A stretch of DNA of 64,000 bases from Populus alba (Eukaryota > Streptophyta > Magnoliopsida > Malpighiales > Salicaceae). A model generated the notes under the pieces. That model searched no databases. It saw nothing but the letters and a program-made list of their open reading frames with translations, and was not told the origin of the DNA. The stretch covers positions 6,535,157 to 6,599,156 of the forward strand of contig NC_133301.1 of NCBI RefSeq assembly GCF_005239225.2. The letters run 5' to 3'. Numbering within the stretch: position 1 is the first letter of the stretch; the number at the start of each line of letters is the position of its first letter. Positions 43,703 to 54,092 of the stretch are shown here, piece after piece. Position numbers and translations under genes: made by a program.

Positions 43703-45166
43703 CATTTGACTTGTGCACTTCCTATTTGATTAGGATTCTTTTCCTCTAAGGATGTGGGAGCTGGTTTTGGGAATTTCCTAGTTCCACAAGGATATTTAAT
43801 GAGTTGCAATATAATCTCCTAGTGTGGCAAGGATTCATTAATGTGATAAGGGGATTCCGAAGGCTTAAACAAGAGGCTACTGAAGTCACCATTAATGCTA
43901 TTCAAGATTCGAGGGCGAATCTTCTTGAAGAGGGAGGGAATGATACGTTTCAGCCCTGTGATACGACCCAAGTAAGGTCAGATTCGGATTTTGGCATAAA
44001 AAGCGCAACAGTCCAGGTCAATCGGAGCTCGGGAAGGCACCCCAATACTGGTCAACAGAGGCTATACAGATTTTGTTATTTACTTCCATTTGACTTGTGG
44101 ACTTCCTATTTGATTAGGATTCTTTTCCTCTAAGGATGTGGGAGCTGGTTTTGGGAATTTCCTAGTTCCACAAGGATATTTAATGAGTTGCAATATAATC
44201 TCCTAGTGTGGCAAGGATTCATTAATGTGATAAGGGGATTCCGAAGGCTTAAACAAGAGGCTACTGAAGTCACCATTAATGCTATTCAAGATTCGAGGGC
44301 GAATCTTCTTGAAGAGGGAGGGAATGATACGGTTCAGCCCTGTGATACGACCCAAGTAAGGTCAGATTCAGATTTTGGCATAAAAAGCGCAACAGTCCAG
44401 GTCAATCGGAGCTCGGGAAGGCACCCCAATACTGGTCAACAGAGGCTATACAGATTTTGTTATTTACTTCCATTTGACTTGTGGACTTCCTATTTGATTA
44501 GGATTCTTTTCCTCCAAGGATGTGGGAGCTGGTTTTGGGAATTTCCTAGTTCCACAAGGATATTTAATGAGTTGCAATATAATCTCCTAGTGTGGAAAGG
44601 ATTCATTAATGTTTCAGAATCCTTTTCTTATAAGGATTCCTTATTCATCCTAGCTACACAAGGAAAGAAGGGCTGGTGGTATTTAATGACAAGTTACTTA
44701 TTTTTATTATTTTCTTTCATGTTTGGGCTTAATTAATAGTTTGTTTTCGGCTAGGATCCAAGGCTTGTTTGGATCAGGTTATGGGCTTTTAGTTTAGGGT
44801 TTTGGGCCAGTTTTGAGTGGACCTCATATAAGTCCACATAAGAGGTCCATTAGGGTTAATTTTTCAAGAACTATTTAAACTCATGTAAGCCCCAATTTCG
44901 GCAGCTTTTGATGATTATTATTCTGAATTTTTCAGTTTTAACGTGTGAGAGTGATTCTTGCATTCTTCAGTTCTAGAACGAACTGAATCTGACTTATCGA
45001 AGATTAACTGGCTTCGTGGCGTCATTCTACTCATTCCAATAGTGTTGGTGCCTTGGGGCAGGTTTCCATTGTGTCGCACTCATATCAGACCTATTTCGGC
45101 TTTCCGGGATCAGATCTCAATCTTGATTGTGAGTTGCGTGACCACGTGATCACGAGGTTCGCATCA
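43703..45166 (+). mobile_element. LTR2 element 3' end, plus orientation, with complete LTR
   Basis: It comprises the rest of the interrupted LTR start and one 384-bp unit whose frame (43804-44133) carries GFRRLKQEATEV and the purine tract. A complete LTR follows at 44325-45166 (TGATACGG to CGCATCA, 842 bp). A TATTTAAACTC box lies near 44872. It is the mirror of 39658-40980. The frame at 44188-44736 is only the myosin-like tail read through the LTR. Confidence 0.88.
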
Positions 45167-45735
45167 AGGCAACAAAGGTTTTCATGCTTTGAGAGGAATC
45201 TTTAAAGCTTCAATTAATTATCCTAGATAAATAAGAAAACTATAGATGAGGCAACTTCAGCAATCAATTTCCTAGCCTATGTTGAATATCTAAAGGTGGC
45301 AACAAAGACCCTAGGTTTTCTAGGATGAGAATTTAATTCAAGAAATTATTTAAATATAAAAATTATCTATCTTAGGTTATTTTATTTAATTAGGTGCAAC
45401 AACTTTAGTTTATGTGTCAGATTTGTTATCTTTATTATTTTCTTTATGTTTGAGCTTATTTAACATACTTTAGGTTTATTGTAAAAAGGTAAATATTATC
45501 CCACAAGTTTTTGAGTCAATTAGGGTTACTAGTTGAATTATTATATATAAGGTTTTGTAAGCTAAAATCTTGAGGAGCCATGAATTTATGAAATAAACTT
45601 ATGTTTTGCATGATGCAACATGTTTTCTTTGCTGGGACAAAGAACAAATTTGACATATCTAGGTATAACTAAACCCTGTGGTGTTTTCCTTATACTTCTT
45701 GTTCATGAATTTGTATTCATTGGGTGGGGGTTTCT
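45167..45735. other. AT-rich region with worn LTR sequence
   Basis: No gene is seen. From about 45600 the words TTATACTTCTTGTTCATGAA, TATTCATTGGGTGGGGG and CCAATAATGTTG echo the U5 part of LTR1, so an old LTR lies here. Confidence 0.5.
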
Positions 45736-46195
45736 TATTCCAATAATGTTGATGATGTGGACCAGCCTAGAAACACCAGTAAGGACCCATTACATATTCC
45801 AAATGGTCCAATAACTCGGTCCAAGACAAAGACATTGAAAGAGGCATTGAATGCATAGGTTTTGAAGGTTTCCACCAAGTTAGAATTGAAAGGTTCATTG
45901 GAGTATCAAGAGGAGACCCTAATACATCTTATCCATGTGCAAGAGGGATCTAATACAACCTTATTTGAGCCATAAAGTGAGGACAACAAAGGAAACAAAA
46001 GAATCCTACTACAACTTGGAAACAACATGGGTGGCTACCTTTTCCTTTTGTTTCTAGGATTAAGGGGTTGCATAGAAGGCTATATATAAGCCTTGAATCA
46101 GTTTTGTAATACTTTACTTCATTCTCTTCTTCTCATAGTAGAACAAGGATTTAATATTAGGGGCTTTATTTTTATTTTGATAGCTACATCCCAAG
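45736..46195 (+). mobile_element. Old Ty3 fragment, third family: integrase tail and LTR start
   Basis: The plus strand encodes NGPITRSKTKTLKEALNA near 45800-45860, then LIHLIHVQEG. These are parallel to the LTR1 tail (GPITRARAKKLKEAL, LIHLVHVQEE) but clearly diverged, with one TAG. LTR-like sequence follows to 46195. Confidence 0.7.
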
Positions 46196-46646
46196 GCTTG
46201 TTTGGGCTTAATTAATACTTTGTTTTCAGCTAGGATCCAAGGCTTGTTTGGATTAAGTTTAGGCTTTTCAGTTTAGGGTTTTGGGCCAGTTTTGAGTGGA
46301 CCTTGTATAAGCCCACATAAGGGGTCCATTAGGGTTAATTTTTCAAGAACTATTTAAACTCATGTAAGCCAAAATTTTGGCAGCTTTGATGATTATTATT
46401 TTGAATTTTTCAGTTTTAACGTGTGAGAGTGATTCTTGCATTCTTCAATTCTTGAATGAACTGAATCTGACTTATCAAAGATTAACTAGCTTCGTGGCGT
46501 CATTCTACTCATTTCAATAGTGTTGGTGCCTTGAGGCAGGTTTCCATTGTGTCACACTCTTATCAGACGTATTTCAGCTTTCCGGGATCAAATCTCAATC
46601 TTGATTACGGGTTGCGTGACCACGTGATCACGAGGTTCGTATCAGT

Positions 46647-46658
46647 TGGTGTCAGAGC
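46647..46658 (+). promoter_or_regulatory. Primer binding site, initiator-Met tRNA type
   Basis: TGGTGTCAGAGC, two bases after the LTR end at 46644. One base differs from the usual TGGTATCAGAGC, which is found intact in the minus-strand copies at 39644-39655 and 42405-42416. Confidence 0.8.
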
Positions 46659-47821
46659 TAGGCTCTGAAACAAGGTCATATCATTCTATTATTTTCGTTT
46701 TTTTTAGTGTTCCCTTAAGTTTTTCAGTGTTTGCATCCATCTTCTTGTTCTTCGTGTCTGCATCATAAAAAAAAAATTATATTTCATCTTGCTACTGTCT
46801 CTAATCATATAAATATATATTAAAAAACAAAAAACAAAAAAAGAGAGTTAAAGAGGGATTAGTTGAAATTTAAAGGATCATTCAATTTTTGCCGTAGAAA
46901 CACAACTCTTGGTGAACCATAACCAAACCACCTCAAAATAAATTTAAACTTCATATTCAGTATATTGGGGGTGAGATTGCATCATATGTCAAATTTGGAC
47001 TTATTCTGATATTGTTTGCTTGAGGTTTTAATTCGAGGTTCAATTCTGCCGCAGAAACACTATTATTAGTGAACCATAAGCAAACCAAATTAGAATCTAT
47101 TGGAACTTCATATTCTATGTATTGGGGATGCTATAGCACCATATATTAAATTTGGGCTTATTTGGATATCGGCTTCTGGAGGTTTTAATTGGAGGTTCAA
47201 TTATGCTGCAAACTGATCATACAAGGGGTTTGGGTACCTAGACATTATAGAACGACCTATAAATTGATTTTTGGTATTTTCATAGTATTGTAATACTAAA
47301 TGTTGAATTTGAGGTCATTTCGAGATCGTTTGGTCTGGGTTTCAACTTTGTTACGTAAAAATAGCGTAATAGGTTAGATTTGCCTCAAGTTTCAAAACAT
47401 GATCTTTGCTGTTTAGTTTTGTCCAAATATTTTTGTTTCTACTATATTTGGGTTATCTAGGAGTCAAGTAATTGTTTTCCTTAACATTCGCTTCTATTTT
47501 ATTTCATGTCTTCGTTTCGTCCACAATTCGTACGAATTTGCATTACTACTCATAAAATTGTAATTGTAGTTTTGTTTTGCTTTGTTTTTAGTATATTTTT
47601 TTATTCTTGAGTTTGAAAATTATATTTAGAGTGCACTGCGAAGGCTACTGACTTTGATTTGTTGATTTTAGTTCCTAAAGAACCAAAAGATAGCAAATTG
47701 TGAGGTACAAGGTGTAGTGAGCTTATTAGAGTGAAAAGCCTTGATTTTTTTTTTTTGTGTGATACACGAGATGTGTGTGGATATATGTTGTGCTACTAAC
47801 CAAATTTTGCAAATTTAAAGA

Positions 47822-49061
47822 ATGTCTGAAAACAACTAATCAACGACACAAAATGCTGATGTAGCTTTCCAATTGCGAGCCATAGGCCAGCAACTTGAGA
47901 TGTTGACTAGGACGTACAAGGATCTGAAAGATGAGGTGAATTTGATAAAGCAACAGAATAGTGGGGCTGATCGCCGGGGAAATACGGTCTGTATGGCCTC
48001 ACGGAATGTCAGATATGATTTTAAAGTGTTTGTTGATGAAAACGCAGATGGGGGTGAAGATGGCTATGATTTTACATCAGCTGGCCTAAGAATCAGGTCT
48101 GGACTGAATAGGGCTAGGAGGAAAGCGAATTTTCATGGCATGAACACTTATGAAGATATGGATGGGGACTTGGACACCATTAAACTAAAAATTCCTAGCT
48201 TTCAAGGTAAAAACAATCCCAAGGCTTATTTGGAGTGGGAGAAAAAGGTAGATTGGATTTTTGATTGCCATAGCTATTCTAAATTAAAAAAAAAAAGAGG
48301 TGAAATTGGTGATAATTGAGTTTATAGAGTATGCATTGATTTGGTGGGATCAGATTGTGATCTGTAGGAGGAGGAATGGGGAGCAACCCGTTTAGACTTG
48401 GGAGGAGATGAAAGTCTTAATGAGGAGACGATTTGTGCCAAACCACTATTATAGAGACTTATATATGAAGCTCCAAGTTCTGAATCAAGGTTATAAGATA
48501 GTAGATGAATATCACAAAGAGATGGAGATAGCAATGATTTGGGCTAATGTTGTTAAGGATAGAGAAGCCACCATGGCTAGATTTCTTAATGGGTTGAATC
48601 GGGACATTGCTAATGTGGTTGAGCTACAACACTATGTGGAGCTAAAGGATATGGTTCACATAGCGACGAAGGTGGAGAGACAACTTAGGAAGGGGCATGC
48701 TCGGTCAACGTTTAATTCAAGTTCGTCATCATCTTGGAAGCCGAATCTAAAGAGAAGGGGTACTGTCCGACCGAGATCCTTTGTTCATTCTAGAACTGAA
48801 CCACCAAAGGCTAAAGTTGATGTCCTTACTGATGCCAAAGGTAAATCTGAAACTCAACCTAAACGTACTCGTGATGTTAAATGTTTCAGGTGTCAGGGAC
48901 ATGGACATTATTATGCTTCAGAGTGTCCAAACAAGAGAATCATGATGATTAGAGATAATGGTGATGTGGAATCTGAAAGTGACAGATCTGATTGTGAAGG
49001 CATGCCACCATTGGAGGATAGTGATGGGGCACATTACCGGTTGAGGAGTCCTTGGTTATAA
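47822..49061 (+). pseudogene. Ty3/gypsy gag of the LTR2 element
   Basis: ATG at 47822 gives MSENN followed by TAA at codon 6; the frame then continues STTQNADVAFQLRAIGQQLE. The main capsid block reads LKIPSFQGKNNPKAYLEWE. A frameshift lies in an A run near 48285 (LKKKRGE), a TAG near 48395, and the frame then resumes as VLMRRRFVPNHYYRDLY. The zinc knuckle CFRCQGHGHYYASEC (CX2CX4HX5C-like) lies near 48880-48930. It ends at 49061 by a shift before the protease. Capsid function is lost in this copy. Confidence 0.88.
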
Positions 49062-49150
49062 GGGGAACACTTCAGGTTCAGGTCAAGGAAGATTAAACTA
49101 ATGAACAAAGAGAGAACATCTTCCATACGCGTTGTTATGTACAAAGTAAG

Positions 49151-49561
49151 GTGTGTGGTTTAATTATAGATAATGGAAGCTATGTTAATGTTTGCAGTGC
49201 CACCCTTGTTAGTAAACTAAATTTATGTACTGCTAAGCATGCTAAACCATATAGATTGCAATGGCTGAATGATAGTGGTGAAGTGAAAGTCACTAAACAG
49301 GTTGTGGTTCCATTTTCGATTGGAAAATATGTTGAAGAAGTTCTGTGCGACGTGGTACCAATGCAAGCAAGTCACATCTTGTTGGGGAGACCATGGCAAT
49401 ATGATAGGAAGGCAATTCATGATGGGGTTAAAAATAGGTATACCATTGTAAAAGATGGTAAAACCATCACTCTTGTACCTCTTACACCCAAACAAGTGTA
49501 TGATGATCAAATAAAGCTAAAAAGTGAGCATGAGGCGATGGGGGAGAGAAAATCAAGGTGA
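49151..49561 (+). pseudogene. Ty3/gypsy aspartic protease
   Basis: CGLIIDNGSYVNVCSATLV contains the active-site D-N-G-S, in place of the usual D-G-G-S. HILLGRPWQYDRKAIHDG forms the second conserved loop. Separated from gag and RT by shifts. It would cleave the Gag-Pol polyprotein. Confidence 0.85.
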
Positions 49562-49847
49562 GGAACAAGGGGAGAGAAGACCATCAGATTCGGCTAGAAC
49601 CCAAACCACTACAACTCATTCGGCCACCCATCCAAACACAAGCAAATATTCGGCCAACACTCCAAACAAATCAAACCATTCGAGCACAACTCAAAAACAC
49701 CCAAATCTGGCCGAGAGTGGAGGTAAGACAAGAGGAGTGAAGAAAGTCAGTGCGTGTGATGACAATTGTGTGGAAAAACTAAAGAAATAACCCAATTTTT
49801 ATGCTAGAGAGGGTGAGGTCAGATCTGTATTTTTCACTAACAAGACA

Positions 49848-51036
49848 GTGATTTTACTTGTGTACAAAGAGACTTACTTTAATACTAATGATCTTGATCA
49901 TATTGTCCCTAGTGTTGCAATTTCTTTGTTACAGGAGTTTGATGATGTGTTCCCTGATGATACTCCTAGCGGATTACCACCATTGAGAGGGATAGAGCAT
50001 CAAATTGATTTCGTACCCGGAGCTTCAATTCCTAACTGACCAGCCTATAGAAGCAATCCCGGGGAGACAAAGGAGCTTCAAAGGCAAGTTGATAAGCTGA
50101 TGGAAAAGGGCTACATTCGTGAGAGTATTGAGCCCGTGTGCTGTAACCGTGCTACTTGTGCCAAAAAAGGATGGAATATGGAGGATGTGTGTTGATTGTC
50201 GAGCCATCAACAACATAGCGTGCATTCATAAGTTTGTGGTTGTGTATTTTGATGACATTTTGATATATAGCAAGAACTTAACTGAGCATCTTGATCATTT
50301 GCGTAATGTACTTAATGTGTTACGTAGTGAGAAATTGCATTCTAATCTTAAAAAGTGTGCCTTTTGTATGGAAAAAATTGTGTTTTTTGACTATGTTGTA
50401 ACTGCATAGGGTATCAAGATGGATGAGGAGAAAGTTAAGGCCATCAGGGATTGGCCTACACTCAAATTGATAAGTGAGGTAAGGAGTTTTCATGGGTTAG
50501 CTAGTTTTTACAGGTGTTTTGTGAAAGATTTCAGTACAATAGCTGCGCCGTTGAATGAAGTTGTTAAAAAGTCAGTTGGGTTTAAATGGGGGGAGGAACA
50601 AGAATTGACTTTTGTTCTTTTAAAAGAGAAATTATGTTCTGCACCTCTTTTGGCTTTACCTGACTTTACAAAAGCATTTGAAATAGAATGTGATGCCTCT
50701 GGAATGGGAATAGGTGTTGTTTTGATACAGGATCTGAGACCTATTGCGTATTTCAGTGAGAAGTTAACTGGAGCGACCTTGAACTATGCCACTTATGATA
50801 AAGAACTCTATGCATTGGTAAGAGTAGTTGAGACATCACAACATTACTTGTGGCCAAAAGAGTTCATAATCCATTCGGATCATGTGTCCTTGAAACATTT
50901 AAAAGGACAAGGTAGGTTAAATAGGAGGAATGCAAAATGGGTTAAATTCATTGAAACTTTTCCTTCCATAATCAAGTATAAGCAAGGCAAAGAAAACATC
51001 GTAGATGATGCACTTTCGCTCAGGTATGTTCTTTAA
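49848..51036 (+). pseudogene. Ty3/gypsy reverse transcriptase (palm deleted) and RNase H
   Basis: Pieces in order: EFDDVFPDDTPSGLPPLRGIEHQ, then a stop near 50038; [23 protein letters not shown] near 50155-50215. This is joined directly to [15 protein letters not shown], so about 70 residues of the palm before the YFDD box are missing. A TAG follows VVTA near 50408. RNase H at 50419-51036 shows [21 protein letters not shown] and [14 protein letters not shown]. It cannot polymerise. Confidence 0.9.
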
Positions 51037-51175
51037 TACACCATGATTACTAGATTGTTAGGCTTTAAATATGTGAAGGAATTGTATGATAATGATTTTG
51101 ACTTTGCTGAGATTTATAATGCATGTGGACATTCATCTTTTGGTAAGTTTTATTTGATGGATGGTTATTTGATTT

Positions 51176-51683
51176 ATAATACACTATACATTATGCAAAT
51201 GATCAAGATGCTCATTTAAGTTCTTGCTATAGATCAAAATGTCACCAAAATACACAACAACAAACTTACCTATAAACGCACACAGTACATGATTCATTAA
51301 ACACATAAACATACTAGGCGTATTTATAAGTCCAAATGGCATGACTAACTATTCATACAAACCATGCTTAGTCTTAAATGCAGTTTTTCACTTGTCACCC
51401 TCTTTCATCCTAATCTGATGGTATCTACTTTTTAAGTCAATCTTAGAGAAAATACATGATCCATATAGCTCATCTAGCATGTCATCAAGCCTAGGAATAG
51501 GATGCCGATACTTTACTGTTATGTTATTGACAGCATGACAATTGACACATATCCTCCATGTTCCATCTTTTTTAGGCACAAGTAGCACTGGAATAACATA
51601 AGGACTCATACTCTCACGAATGTACCTACCCTTCATCATTAACTCATCACTTGCCTTTAAGCTCATCTTCTCCTCGGGGTTGC
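51176..51683 (-). mobile_element. LTR1-family reverse transcriptase fragment
   Basis: Minus-strand frame 51388-51708 reads [30 protein letters not shown]-like and DDMLDELYGSCIFSKIDLKS, i.e. exactly the RT palm missing from the element just before it, but from the other family and inverted. Further RT words continue to 51176. It ends at a GTTGCATTTAAGATGAAC junction with an Athila-type LTR. Confidence 0.85.
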
Positions 51684-51895
51684 ATTTAAGATGAACAATT
51701 GAGGTCATTAATTGGAACCAACTATACTCATGAAAGTTATAGGAAATTGTCTTATCTTTCCAGGAAAAAACAATTGAGGTTATTTGGACTTCTAGAACTT
51801 GAGATATGGGTCTAAATTACTGAACAGTGTCTTGGTTACAGGACAGATTCAGACTTCTCGTTGTTGCTATAATTTGGACTTGAAAACAACGTTTT
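51684..51895 (-). mobile_element. Athila-type LTR fragment before the gap
   Basis: It matches the outer LTR part seen at 27660-27860 (CTATACTCATGAAAGTTATAGG, TTGGACTTGAAAAC). The N gap interrupts it, and the same sequence starts again after the gap. Confidence 0.85.
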
Positions 51896-52395
51896 NNNNN
51901 NNNNNNNNNNNNNNNNNNNNNNNNNNNNNNNNNNNNNNNNNNNNNNNNNNNNNNNNNNNNNNNNNNNNNNNNNNNNNNNNNNNNNNNNNNNNNNNNNNNN
52001 NNNNNNNNNNNNNNNNNNNNNNNNNNNNNNNNNNNNNNNNNNNNNNNNNNNNNNNNNNNNNNNNNNNNNNNNNNNNNNNNNNNNNNNNNNNNNNNNNNNN
52101 NNNNNNNNNNNNNNNNNNNNNNNNNNNNNNNNNNNNNNNNNNNNNNNNNNNNNNNNNNNNNNNNNNNNNNNNNNNNNNNNNNNNNNNNNNNNNNNNNNNN
52201 NNNNNNNNNNNNNNNNNNNNNNNNNNNNNNNNNNNNNNNNNNNNNNNNNNNNNNNNNNNNNNNNNNNNNNNNNNNNNNNNNNNNNNNNNNNNNNNNNNNN
52301 NNNNNNNNNNNNNNNNNNNNNNNNNNNNNNNNNNNNNNNNNNNNNNNNNNNNNNNNNNNNNNNNNNNNNNNNNNNNNNNNNNNNNNNNNNNNNNN
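51896..52395. other. Assembly gap, exactly 500 N
   Basis: The last 265 bp before the gap (from about 51632) and the first 265 bp after it are the same sequence with only small, mostly one-base indel differences. The contig ends probably overlap and were not merged, so the gap may represent no missing DNA. Confidence 0.95.
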
Positions 52396-53046
52396 CTTCA
52401 TCATTAACTCATCACTTGCCTTTAAAGCTCCATCTTCTCCTCGGGGTTGCATTTAAGAATGAACAATTGAGGTCATTAATTGGAACCAACTATACTCATG
52501 AAAGTTTATAGAAATTGTCTTATCTTTCCAGGAAAAAACAATTGAGGTTATTTGGACTTCTAGAACTTGAGATATGGGCTAAAATACTGAACAGTGTCTT
52601 GGTTACAGGACAGATTCAGACTTCTCCGTTGTTGCTATAATTTGGACTTGAAAACAACGTTTTTAAATCTTGAACTCCATATGAAAGTTGTAGGTCTATG
52701 TCTTACCTTTCCATCCATATAAAGAAAACCTAAATCCGAGATCTATAGCTCTAGATATGACCCAATTACCAAACAGTGTTCCAGTTTGGACTGCACCAAC
52801 ATCTCTTTTCTAAGTTTGGCCCTCTCTTTATCCTTTCAATTTCAGTACTTCAACTCATCAATCAATCTTTTTATTTATATGATAGGCCTGCATTTTAAGA
52901 TGAACATTTAACATAAATTAAAGGTATCTATTATATTAAATATGTTATTATAAAACATGTTTTTAGTTTAAGGAGTTATCAATACTTCAAGTGCAAAATG
53001 ATGATATAAAGCCTTGATAAAAATGCACTTTTAAGTACTCTAATCA
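52396..53046 (-). mobile_element. RT scrap and Athila-type LTR after the gap
   Basis: About 55 bp of LTR1-family RT, then the Athila-type LTR to its true edge AAGTACTCTAATCA at 53046. This edge supports the LTR start used for element A. Confidence 0.85.
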
Positions 53047-53290
53047 ATAATCTCCCTTCCATTGGTTCTCTAAAGAAATGAAAACAACTTATCAAAGAAC
53101 AGTTGGCTTTTATGGGGACAATCCTTATACTTCTCGTTCGCAAATCAATATTTGTTGGTACGGGGTTTTTTGTTTTACAAGTTATCTTTGTGTCACACCT
53201 CCTATCAAACTTGATTTACTTGGCTTTTCATAAATTTATGTCTTTGCGTATGGGTTGCGTGTCCTATGACCACAAGGTTTGCCATTATCG
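53047..53290 (+). mobile_element. LTR1 U5 fragment
   Basis: It follows the last 240 bp of LTR1 (ATAATCTCCCTTCC, TTATACTTCTCGTTCG, TTGTGTCACAC, GGGTTGCGTG) with decay; the terminal palindrome is worn. It starts flush against the Athila-type LTR end. Confidence 0.8.
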
Positions 53291-53796
53291 TCCTTGAGTT
53301 TACCTCATTCTCCATAGATATCGTATCAAAACTATCCATAATCCTTTTTTTTTCCCTCCACTTCAAGTGTATAATATTTTATATATTGGTCTGTTTATCT
53401 TAAAATTAACATAAAATCTATGATTGACAATTATTTTTCTTCCACTAACTTCTAAAAGTAATGAATTCCAAATTCTCAAACATGTTTTATTCAATATATA
53501 TTATATCCATATAATCCTTGAGCATATCGATCTTTGTAATAATAGTATACTTATTCTATAACCCCTCTTTAACCATAATTATTCAACAACATATAGCTAG
53601 TAACCATTAGGGATCCCAGTATATAATTATCAAAATCAATAATGTGGTGTGATTAGGGTCCCAGTAGTAACAGAATTGAATTTGAGCTCATTTCGAGTTG
53701 ATTTGGTAAAATTTTCCTTTGTTTAGTTTTTCTATCAAACTGAAAATACCTTCTTTTCAAGGTAAAAACGATCCCGAGGCATATTTGGAGTGGGAG
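53291..53796 (+). other. AT-rich region with a trace of Ty3 leader and gag start
   Basis: No gene in 53291-53660. From 53665 the words GAATTTGAGCTCATTTCGAG match the LTR2/LTR1 type leader near 47310, and from 53750 the gag block LKIPSFQGKNDPEAYLEWE begins. Confidence 0.6.
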
Positions 53797-54062
53797 AAAA
53801 AGGTGGATTGGATTTTTGATTGCCATAACTACTTAGAGGCAAAGAAAGTGAAATTGGTTGTCATCGAATTCACGGATTATGCACTGATTTGGTGGGACCA
53901 GAATGTTATTAGTAGAAGGAGGAGTGGAGAAAGGCCGATATTGTAGTGATGAGGAGATTGCATATCCTGTTGAGGGAGAGACCTTGGTTATAAGGCGTGC
54001 GCTGACCATGCAAATCAAAGAAGATGATGTAGATCAGCAATGGGAAAATATATTTCACACTA
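53755..54062 (+). pseudogene. Ty3 gag fragment, right arm
   Basis: Capsid block KNDPEAYLEWEKKVDWIFDC and IEFTDYALIWWDQNV, then a large deletion jumping to EEIAYPVEGETLVIRRALT, just before the protease. The left arm has the same jump (37937-38233), so the deletion predates the arm duplication. The LINE interrupts it at about 54062. Confidence 0.85.
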
Positions 54063-54092
54063 TATTTTTTTTTTTGTTTTATCAATTCTTTT

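Larger units (their letters stand above)
46196..51175 (+). mobile_element. LTR2-family gag-pol element, truncated at both ends
   Basis: It has a partial 5' LTR2 (46196-46644), an initiator-Met primer site (46647-46658), a leader to 47821, gag, protease, a reverse transcriptase with an internal deletion, RNase H, and the start of the integrase region (ending near 51175 in YLMDGYLIYNT). Integrase proper, purine tract and 3' LTR are missing. Its LTR and leader match the small myosin-bearing elements, so relatives of it could have supplied their proteins. Confidence 0.88.
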
